From assembly GCA_946811185.2 (NCBI GenBank), contig OX328096.1, positions 41,678,252 through 41,742,251 of the forward strand: DNA of 64,000 bases. Reading direction: 5' to 3'. Shown here in pieces: positions 1-5,785 of the stretch. The position numbers were made by a program, and so were the translations under genes. Position 1 is the first letter of the stretch, and every line of letters starts with the position of its first letter. The notes below the pieces were generated by a model. It saw nothing but the letters and a program-made list of their open reading frames with translations, ran no database searches and had not been told where the DNA came from. Origin of the DNA: Hippopus hippopus (Eukaryota > Mollusca > Bivalvia > Cardiida > Cardiidae).

Positions 1-1043
1 CGTCAATTCCTACAGACCGGGTTGGCGAAACTCCAGCTTCATTCAACAGTTTCTCAGCTTCAGTCTTTTGAAGTATTCTGTCTGATTTTCTGATGCATAA
101 CCATCTTTTATACCATGCTTTGGTGTTTTCACGTTCACTGTGGCAAATGCCCACCACAACTGCTCTTGCAAAACATATGTGATCATGATTGTCAATTTGA
201 ATAATTGATTTTTTCTTCCGGGCAAAAACCTTTGAATCCAATTCTGATGATCTTTTTCTCCCGTTACCACTTGGAGGTATTGTATGTGTAATGTCAAATG
301 TCATGAATCCATCGTTCAAGACGAAATCTGTATTCGATTGTAAAACTCGTTCAATCTCATTTAACATAGTTTCGCCTTTCAGCTGTTCTGTAGGTAGAAA
401 GGGAATATGAATCCCTATTTTCAATGAAGGGTGGTTGATACTAATTCTAATCATATCCGTCGGTTCAGCATTTAACTTTTGAATGATTTGATGGGTAACT
501 TCATCAAATAATCCGATCAGTTGATGGGGTGGTAATTCTTCAAATTTCTTAAAAGACGCCATCAACAGATGTGATTCTGTTCTAAATTTCCTCGATTTCT
601 TTTTTCCCTTCTCCGTTAAGTCATACAGGCTTTTCATGTCTAAAGTAGTGTTGTTACTTTCTTCTTTTCGGTCCTCAATCAATTTTTTCGAGGAGATATC
701 ATCTTCACTTTCACTTTTTATGATCGTTTTTTTCTTAGGTGTTTCATCTTCACTTTCACTTTTCACGTTCATTTTTTTCGAGGAGATATTATCTTCACTT
801 TCACTTTTTATGATCGTTTTTTTCTTAGGTGTTTCATCTTCACTGTCACTTTTCACGTTCATTTTTTTCTTAGGTGTTTTATCTTCACTGTCACTTTCTA
901 CGATCATTTTTACAGGTTTTTTTTGGGGTGAAGAGAAATCGTCTTCACTGTCACTTTCTTCTTTTTTCATTTTTTGGTGGTGAAAATGACTCATTGTCAC
1001 TTTCACTGTCTGAATAGGGTACTATTCTTTTTCTTTTAGCCAT
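1..1043 (-). CDS. Polinton/adintovirus-type family B DNA polymerase, N-terminal part, partial and frameshifted
   Basis: The frame is open from an ATG at 970-968 to the left edge, so the catalytic part is outside the window. It begins with a low-complexity Ser/Asp/Glu-Lys region (about 680-960) of alternating 15-residue units such as SESEDETPKKK. A conserved-looking part follows: EIERVLQSNTDFVLNDGF near 330, a Pro-Ser-Gly-Asn-Gly linker near 255, then KSIIQIDNHDHICFARAVVV near 200 and a KTEAEKLLNEAGVS stretch near 45. From memory, this order (a 'SEIERVLQS' block, a Gly-rich linker, an 'N.D..C.ARA' block, an 'A..L...AGV' block) is typical of the region ahead of the exonuclease/polymerase domains in Maverick/Polinton and adintovirus polymerases. 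An upstream ATG at 1043-1041 opens a basic, acidic-serine leader (MAKRKR) in another frame, which stops at about 950. A one-base change in an A6 run at about 970-975 would link the two. Divergent from the CCHC gene at 1199. No search was run; a different protein-primed polymerase family is the main alternative. Confidence 0.72.
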
Positions 1044-1198
1044 CGTTTATGTCTGAATGTAAGACAATGATACGGTAAGTCAGAAAACTCGGCATTTTAT
1101 AGAGCCTTTCAGCTCGATAGTGTATAAATAGAGACGATAGCTACGAAATCTATATCATTCTTCTGATCAACTTAAGACAGTACAGTTGATAAAAAATA
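1044..1198. promoter_or_regulatory. bidirectional promoter between polymerase-like and CCHC genes
   Basis: The two divergent genes are separated by 155 bp. A plus-strand TATA box (GTGTATAAATAG) lies at about 1120, some 75 bases before the CCHC start. A minus-strand TATA-like box (CTCTATAAAATG) lies at about 1091-1102, some 50 bases before the upstream polymerase ATG. No histone-cassette promoter block is present here. Confidence 0.5.
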
Positions 1199-2052
1199 AT
1201 GAGCGAGTTTAAGCTACAAAATACATCACTGATAGGAAAGATGATGTATCTGTACGTTAACCCATACACCCACGATTACGAGATCAGCAATGTTCCGTTA
1301 AAGTATCAAGTTCAACATATCGGGAACTATGTGGGATCATTTTTATCCCATCAACATGTAACAGAAAAAGACGTTTACCGTATTACCAGTTACAGAGTTT
1401 TGAATCAAGCAGCGATCAAAAAACGATATGAACCGGATGGAAAAAGAAAAGATATTTGTTTTACATGCAACAAACCAGGACACTGGGCTAGAAATTGTCC
1501 AGAAAAAGAAAAGCAGACAGAAACAGTCGTTTTTGTCTATGTGAACCCAAGCAGTCACGATATCAAAATTTCATCAACAGTGGGATTTTGTGGTGAATTT
1601 CAGAACATGAAATTCGTTGGTGTTCTGAAATCATTCTGCAACGAAAATAAATGGAAAACAAGCTCACTACAGGCTACAAGATCATCGACTGAAAATCAGA
1701 TCGAAAATATGCAGATCGACAACACGACTATCAGCGATACAGAGATCTGTAAAATAACAGAACAGATAGAGAAAAAAATATCTACAAACAATAATCTAAG
1801 AAAACAACCAACTTTGGAACTAAAAAACAACGAACTTTCCTCAGAGGAGACTCTTTCAACCAAAGAGGAGAAAAAGCAAAACAACGAAAAAAGAGAAAGC
1901 GAGAAAAAAAAAAGAAGTGTTTCTTTTGCAAATCAAAAAAACATGGGGATAAAATCTGTCCAGATATGGTATTAAAAAATAATGAAAGGGGAAGAAAACG
2001 AAAGAGTGAATGTGAATCTGACATTCCAAAGAAAAAAAGAAAAACACACTGA
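1199..2052 (+). CDS. CCHC zinc-knuckle protein of the virus-like unit, with a -1 frameshift before a second knuckle
   Basis: In frame 1199-1975 it gives 258 aa. The layout is: an N-terminal module with YLYVNPYTHDYEIS (aa about 17-30); zinc knuckle 1, CFTCNKPGHWARNC (CX2CX4HX4C, about aa 87-100); a second module with VFVYVNPSSHDIKIS (about aa 110-124) resembling the first; then a charged K/E/N-rich stretch. The frame ends at 1973-1975. An A10 run sits at 1904-1913. In the -1 frame after that run a second CX2CX4HX4C knuckle appears (first Cys codon 1918-1920, last Cys codon 1957-1959), then a basic tail ending in PKKKRK, a textbook nuclear-localisation motif, with a stop at 2050-2052. The module-knuckle duplication supports the -1 frame as real. 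The cause could be slippage, programmed frameshifting, mutation or a homopolymer sequencing error. A single-stranded nucleic-acid-binding role is inferred from the knuckles only. No histone-type stem-loop follows. Confidence 0.65.
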
Positions 2053-2350
2053 AAAAAGTTTCAACAAAAAAGTGCTTGTTGAAAAAACTGTTGCAAAATA
2101 TTGTTTTAAGTTTTTAAAAAATGTTTTAACAAAAAAAAGGTTGACTTGTTTAAATGTTTTCATTCCATTGTTTTTAACAGATATTGTTTTTTCATTCCAA
2201 TGTTTTTTCACAGTTGATGTCTTGTTTCATATTGTACAATATTGTTTGAATAAAAACATATGAAATAATTCAGGGCTTGACTTTTTTTCTTCTGACTGTA
2301 AGCCTTTTGACTGTAAGCCTTTTGAGAGAAAAAAAATGACAATTCAAAAG
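2053..2350. other. AT-rich spacer with short direct repeats
   Basis: Non-coding spacer between convergent genes. It holds a 15-16 bp tandem (CTGTAAGCCTTTTGA) at about 2289-2322. On the minus strand this lies downstream of the histone-type end at 2375-2390 and matches the position of similar AGTC/CTTT repeats downstream of the other three cassettes (about 3235-3300, 3950-3975, 4620-4645). The ORF at 1982-2263 is mostly this spacer plus the shifted end of the CCHC gene. Confidence 0.4.
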
Positions 2351-2390
2351 AAAAGCTCTTTCTTGGGGAATGGTAGCCCTGAAAAGGGCT
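2351..2390 (-). terminator. histone-type 3' stem-loop plus downstream element, gene A
   Basis: On the minus strand the 16-mer AGCCCTTTTCAGGGCT (2390-2375) has a 6-bp stem and a TTTC loop, flanked by AAC and ACCA as in replication-dependent histone mRNAs. Ten bases on comes CAAGAAAGAGCTTTT (2365-2351), a perfect CAAGAAAGA histone downstream element that pairs with U7 snRNA. The stem begins 29 nt past the gene A stop. There is no AATAAA between. Confidence 0.85.
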
Positions 2391-2419
2391 GTTTTTTCTC
2401 CATTCACTGGCTGGATAAA

Positions 2420-2722
2420 TTAATTCCATACCAGTGAAGGATACAGCTTCTGTAGCTTCTTTTGCCACCCACGATGCTCGGTAGGTGGCATGAAGTCCTT
2501 TAGATCGGGGTAAATATTCCCCATCTTGATCTTCGGCGTACGAGTATAAAACTCGTACCCTCGCCTCTCGAAAAAAGCACACAGCGCTTTGAACTTCATC
2601 CTCTTTCTTTCTTCTTCTTTTCTTTTCTTCTCCATCTCTATCTGTTCCTCCATCTCTTTCTTTTTCTCCTCCTCAACCTTTGGCTTTCCAAATACCCCAC
2701 AGAAAAAGCTGCTGCCTTTCAT
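2420..2722 (-). CDS. cassette gene A, 100-aa charged coiled-coil protein of unknown function
   Basis: I do not recognise this family. The N-terminus is short and aromatic (MKGSSFFCGVFG). Residues about 14-45 form a Lys/Glu/Arg/Met-rich stretch likely to be one long helix or coiled coil (VEEEKKKEMEEQIEMEKKRK). The C-terminal half is aromatic and Pro-containing (RRGYEFYTRTPKIKMG) and ends in LYPSLVWN. No Cys pair, signal peptide or histone fold is visible. The start is chosen because a TATA box lies at 2762-2754, about 32 bases upstream, and the cassette promoter block at 2801-2774. The gene is intronless and ends in a histone-type stem-loop. The fixed promoter, short UTRs and 3' processing signal make it much more credible than a chance ORF. 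Confidence 0.65.
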   Translation of the reverse strand: MKGSSFFCGVFGKPKVEEEKKKEMEEQIEMEKKRKEEERKRMKFKALCAFFERRGYEFYTRTPKIKMGNIYPDLKDFMPPTEHRGWQKKLQKLYPSLVWN

Positions 2723-2753
2723 TGTGAAATAACCCGATAATAAAAAAAGTTCG

Positions 2754-2852
2754 TTTTTTATACGTTTGCAGGGGGATTGACCTACTTTGACTCAGAATTA
2801 ACGTTGTCCAATCGAATCGTCCGTTATATCATTACACATTTTGATAGGTCAG
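2754..2852. promoter_or_regulatory. cassette promoter A with TATA box and shared block
   Basis: Minus-strand TATA box at 2762-2754, preceded after 11 bases by the shared block (2801-2774), which contains TGAGTCA (AP-1-like) and AGTAGGTCA (nuclear-receptor half-site-like). Beyond it the sequence to about 2852 has CCAAT (GTCCAATCGA) and continues as a direct repeat of 4083-4163, including the shared run TATATCATTACACATTTTGA. Confidence 0.7.
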
Positions 2853-2945
2853 CGTTAACCCAACTGCATTTCCTCTATGCAAAACACTATTCTCAGTGAT
2901 CATAGTTAAAATACTTTGTAGTCACTATTTTATAGCTCTGTAGAC

Positions 2946-2953
2946 TATAAAAG
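2946..2953 (+). promoter_or_regulatory. TATA box of cassette gene B
   Basis: TATAAAAG, 70 bases before the start at 3016. Unlike A, C and D, the shared promoter block is not next to this TATA box. The nearest related sequence is the CCAAT-bearing repeat ending about 2852, and an octamer-like ATGCAAAA lies at about 2877. Confidence 0.55.
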
Positions 2954-3015
2954 ACAATCGCAAAGCACATTCATTTGGAACTCAGTTGCTGTAGAGTTAA
3001 AACCAAATCAGCACA

Positions 3016-3156
3016 ATGTTTGGACTGACAATTTTACTTACATTGCTGTACTGGATAGAAGAAAGAGAACGCCTTAGACGTATAAGGCGTGAAGTTGAGC
3101 ATCTATTCCAAGTAATAAATGCGATGGAAAATAGGAGAATAAAGAGAAGAGGTTAA
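3016..3156 (+). CDS. cassette gene B, 46-aa membrane-anchored basic microprotein
   Basis: Short ORF: ATG at 3016, TAA at 3154-3156. Residues 2-13 are hydrophobic (FGLTILLTLLYW) and could be a signal-anchor or short membrane segment. Residues 14-46 are strongly charged and helical in appearance (EERERLRRIRREVEHLF), ending in the basic RRIKRRG. No family is recognised. It is accepted as a gene because a TATAAAAG lies 70 bases upstream, the stop is followed after 22 bases by a perfect histone-type stem-loop, and the same 3' module ends the two downstream genes. The size is unusual for a Pol II gene of its own; another reading frame of the same transcript could be the product, but none of similar length is evident. 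Confidence 0.55.
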   Translation: MFGLTILLTLLYWIEERERLRRIRREVEHLFQVINAMENRRIKRRG

Positions 3157-3178
3157 AAAAAAGTGAACCTGTACAAAC

Positions 3179-3213
3179 AGCCCTTTTCAGGGCTACCCAA
3201 CACCACGAAAAGA
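3179..3213 (+). terminator. histone-type 3' stem-loop plus downstream element, gene B
   Basis: AGCCCTTTTCAGGGCT at 3179-3194 (6-bp stem, TTTC loop) after AAAC and before ACCCA, then CACGAAAAGA at 3204-3213 as a histone-downstream-element-like purine motif. The gene B stop lies 22 nt upstream. Confidence 0.82.
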
Positions 3214-3449
3214 TCTATCTTTCCTTAAATTTTGTCAATTTTCAGTCAAAAGACTTTCAGTCAAAGAGTTACACTCTAAGAGTTACACTCAAAAAAGCCT
3301 TCTAATTTTTACTTTTTTGTCTAGGTCGAATGAATGCTTTTCTACATCATTCAAAATAGATCTGTTCTAAAGAGATTTTTCCACATATGTATGCATTAAG
3401 CTTTTTTCTCAGAACTTTGCTCAGGATACTTTCTTCCAGGTTCGCGCTC
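3214..3449. other. spacer with reiterated AGTC/TTACACT motifs between cassettes B and C
   Basis: After the downstream element comes TTGTCAATTTTC, then overlapping short repeats (AAGACTTTCAGTC, AGAGTTACACTC twice) to about 3300. The rest is AT-rich and holds no gene that I can see. A GGTTCGCGCTC motif just before the promoter block at 3450 is shared with 4032-4040 and resembles an E2F site core; that reading is inference. Confidence 0.4.
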
Positions 3450-3495
3450 TTAATTCTAAGTCAAAGTAGGTCAATCCCCTGTAAACGTATAAAAG
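3450..3495 (+). promoter_or_regulatory. cassette promoter C
   Basis: Shared block at 3450-3477 (TTAATTCT, then GTCAAAGTAGGTCAATCC), a 10-base gap, then TATAAAAG at 3488-3495. This copy has AAGTCAA in place of the AP-1-like TGAGTCA of the other copies. The ATG of gene C lies 81 bases past the TATA box. Confidence 0.72.
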
Positions 3496-3568
3496 TCGTC
3501 GATTTTTCCAAATAATAAATCATTCGACACTCAGCTCTCGAATAGCACGGTTAAGTGTTAACGAAAAA

Positions 3569-3868
3569 ATGGACCAAATGAATCATCGACTTATTGAGGC
3601 TCTCCGAGTCTTTCTGATTGGTGGTGATCAAGTACTGATACTAAAGAACAGGATTGAAGAGAATAGAATACAACTAGAACAAATATCACGCACATACGTA
3701 GATCTTGGTGAGAAAATAGTCGAACTAGTACTAGAGACAACACCTGACATTATCTTGGTTGATGTGGAACTCGGGAGACGGATTACTTTTAATAATGGAG
3801 CAATGACAATCACGAAAAGAGTCGGAGCATGTCCAATCTGCCATGCAAATTTTGGATGTTGTCATTAA
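3569..3868 (+). CDS. cassette gene C, 99-aa protein with C-terminal Cys/His cluster
   Basis: Unknown family. The first 60 residues look like amphipathic helices (LKNRIEENRIQLEQISRTYV), then a short beta-like stretch (DIILVDVELGRRITF). The last 15 residues are a Cys/His cluster, VGACPICHANFGCCH, that could bind a metal ion. Gene D shares the plan: helical N-terminus, then a CPxC motif within the last dozen residues, so the two may be diverged duplicates. Intronless, with a shared-block promoter upstream (TATA at 3488) and a histone-type 3' end 30 nt past the stop. The ATG follows A-rich context (GAAAAAATGG) and is the first in frame. Confidence 0.65.
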   Translation: MDQMNHRLIEALRVFLIGGDQVLILKNRIEENRIQLEQISRTYVDLGEKIVELVLETTPDIILVDVELGRRITFNNGAMTITKRVGACPICHANFGCCH

Positions 3869-3898
3869 AAGCTGGAAAACATTCCAACACAGAAAAAC

Positions 3899-3933
3899 AG
3901 TCCTTTTCAGGGCTACCCAACACCACGAAAAGA
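3899..3933 (+). terminator. histone-type 3' stem-loop plus downstream element, gene C
   Basis: AGTCCTTTTCAGGGCT at 3899-3914: the same hairpin with one U-G wobble pair, so the stem is kept though the base changed. It is followed by CACGAAAAGA at 3924-3933. The compensated variant argues for selection on the hairpin. Confidence 0.82.
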
Positions 3934-4040
3934 TCTTTCTTTTCGAATTGTCAATTTTCCCTCTAAAGAGTTACACTTAAATAACATATAGCATTTAAAC
4001 CCCCTCTTCATCGAGGGTGCTTTCGCCCGGGAACGCGCTC

Positions 4041-4110
4041 TTAATTCTGAGTCAAAGTAGGTCAATCCTAGTTCTGACGAGAGGATTGACCTACTTTGAC
4101 TCAGAATTAA
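4041..4110. repeat. perfect 29-bp inverted repeat of the cassette promoter block
   Basis: Left arm 4041-4069 and right arm 4082-4110 are exact reverse complements, with a 12-bp spacer. Each arm is the cassette promoter block (TTAATTCT, GAGTCAAAGTAGGTCAATCC). Neither arm is followed by a TATA box, unlike the blocks at 2774-2801, 3450-3477 and 4164-4191. The right arm continues as the direct repeat of 2774-2852. Confidence 0.85.
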
Positions 4111-4163
4111 CGGTGTCCAATCGATTCGTTCGTTATATCATTACACATTTTGATTGGTCACTG

Positions 4164-4210
4164 TTAATTCTGAACCAAAGTAGGTCAATCCTCCCACCAG
4201 CTTATAAAAG
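4164..4210 (+). promoter_or_regulatory. cassette promoter D
   Basis: Block variant at 4164-4191 (TTAATTCTGAACCAAAG, then TAGGTCAATCC), an 11-base gap, then TATAAAAG at 4203-4210. An inverted CCAAT (TGATTGGTCA) lies at about 4151-4160. The gene D ATG is 38 bases past the TATA box, the shortest leader of the set apart from gene A. Confidence 0.72.
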
Positions 4211-4240
4211 CCGACGATTTTTTCACTATTCAATTGAACG

Positions 4241-4552
4241 ATGGAAGATCTTCGGAAGTCAGTTCAAAACTTAATGAGAGCGGTATCCACCCTCTCATTG
4301 AAATTAGAGAGGGTTAACAACCAGCTCAACCACTTGATGACAGAGGAAGAAAGGCTACCATCACCACCAATATCGACATCGGCAGCCAACGAAAAGAAAG
4401 AGTTTGTCATCCCAGTGACAGAATGCTGGGATGACGACAATGAGCCGGTGTTCTCTCTCCACTTTAACCTGGACGAGACGGAATTGAGGGGGCTAAAGAG
4501 GCGGACAGCAAGCAGCTGTCCAGCCTGCAGAAAAGTTGGAGGTTATGCCTAA
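4241..4552 (+). CDS. cassette gene D, 103-aa protein with N-terminal coiled coil and C-terminal CPxC
   Basis: Unknown family. Residues 1-38 read as a helix with heptad-like leucines (LSLKLERVNNQLNHLM). A Ser/Pro linker follows (LPSPPISTS), then a more structured part (EFVIPVTECWDDDNEP), and a basic C-terminus ending SSCPACRKVGGYA. The CPAC motif sits where gene C has CPIC. No signal peptide, and no histone or HMG resemblance. Intronless, TATA box 38 bases upstream, histone-type hairpin 20 nt past the stop. These signals, not similarity to a known protein, are the reason for calling it. Confidence 0.65.
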   Translation: MEDLRKSVQNLMRAVSTLSLKLERVNNQLNHLMTEEERLPSPPISTSAANEKKEFVIPVTECWDDDNEPVFSLHFNLDETELRGLKRRTASSCPACRKVGGYA

Positions 4553-4572
4553 AAAACACAACCTCCACAAAC

Positions 4573-4606
4573 AGCCCTTTTCAGGGCTACCATTCCACAC
4601 GAAAGA
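4573..4606 (+). terminator. histone-type 3' stem-loop plus downstream element, gene D
   Basis: AGCCCTTTTCAGGGCT at 4573-4588 in the same AAAC and ACCA context, then CACGAAAGA at 4598-4606, close to the classical CAAGAAAGA. Confidence 0.83.
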
Positions 4607-4649
4607 GTGATCTTTCAAATTGTCAATTTTCAAGACTTTCAGTCAGTAC

Positions 4650-5090
4650 AACCCCACTCAGGGTAAGCAGAATGGGGCACTCAGGGTAAGTCAGATAGGA
4701 CTGTCCAATCTCTGCAACATGTGCAGTCTAAGATCAACCGGAAATGGTCTTTACCCTGTAACCATGACGTCACATGACTTTCCTAAGCCACACCCATCTT
4801 TCCCCCTCTCAGGGTAAGGAGAATAGGTACCGGAAGTCCACGTCAACCGGAAGTGACGCCACGTGTCGTCATGGTAACGTCACGTGACTTTCCTAAGCCA
4901 CGCCCATTTTCCCCCTTTCAGGATAAAATCAGGGGAGATAACTCCATTTACTAAAATTCACTTCCGGTTTTACAAAAATCGACTTCCAGTTTGCCCCATT
5001 CTGCTATCCCGGCGCCCCATTTACTGTCAGGGTAGCAGAATGGGGCACTAAAGGGTAGTCACATGGGGCACATGGCCTATTTGTGCCCCA
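4650..5090. promoter_or_regulatory. repeat-rich segment with CRE, ETS and E-box motifs; possible element end, enhancer or origin
   Basis: Two imperfect direct copies about 110 bp apart (4763-4817 and 4870-4926) share GACTTTCCTAAGCCAC and a C-run. Motifs seen: TGACGTCA at 4765-4772; CCGGAAGT at 4830-4837 and 4847-4854; CACGTG at 4860-4865 and 4881-4886 (the second within the palindrome GTCACGTGAC); ACTTCCGG at 4960-4967. GCAGAATGGGGCACT occurs near 4660 and at 5035, and inverted at 4993-5006, giving a 14-bp stem with 5033-5046. A further 9-bp inverted repeat (TGGGGCACA) spans 5064-5090. No gene is visible. Confidence 0.55.
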
Positions 5091-5785
5091 AGTGATTACT
5101 CTTTACTACTTACATATAGAAGAGTATAGTAAAGTCTGCACATAAATGAGGAATACTCCCTAGCCTACAGGGCGAATACATATTTAACCCTATAGTTGAG
5201 ATTTGGGGACCACTTGATTTCAGAGTGTTTTAAATACAGTCGGGATATTGATGGATGAATAGTACATATCGCAACGGCCGAAAAAGGTATACTTAAATAA
5301 TGAATGGAAAATGTTTTTAAAAATCAAAATCAAACAATCTGATTTTTATCTACAGTGACAGTAAAATAGCAGAAACTGACTTGCACCTTTAGGCTCACAT
5401 ACTGTATTATCGAACGAAGGGCTGGCAAACTGTTCCGTATCTGTACTTCCAGAATAGATCTATATATAATAATTCGTGAGCAACGCTAGATTTTTATCTT
5501 GGCTTAGTTTCTTTACTAGGTCTCGTGACCTTTAGTTTGGACTCTTGAACTTTGACATGATTTTCACCAACTGCTCGAAAGTCTTCTCTTCAAGTATTTT
5601 AAGACTAGGCATATGATAGTCGTTCTGTCTTTTATCAAAGTTTTGTTGAAGTTTTTCCTAGATTGAACAGCCTTTGACTGGAAACCAGAATCTTAGGTGA
5701 ATCAGTTACGATCCTACATACTGATCCGGATCTGATTCTGAATACTAAGGATATGCATCATATTGGTTGAAACATTCTGTCTTAT
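5091..5785. other. AT-rich sequence without recognisable features
   Basis: No coding frame, hairpin MITE or RNA gene found. The right border of the virus-like unit may lie at the start of this stretch. Confidence 0.4.

Noticed and set aside
1982..2263. A separate 93-codon gene after the CCHC gene
   Set aside because: Its first part overlaps the -1 frame continuation of the CCHC gene in another frame, and the rest is AT-rich spacer. It has no promoter or 3' signal of its own.
2340..4620. A core-histone gene cluster
   Set aside because: The 3' signals are histone-type but none of the four proteins has a histone fold or the expected length and composition; cassette proteins are mostly coiled-coil or Cys-tailed.
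4017..4817. ORFs at 4017-4274 and 4620-4817
   Set aside because: The first runs through the promoter inverted repeat and into gene D in another frame; the second covers regulatory repeats.
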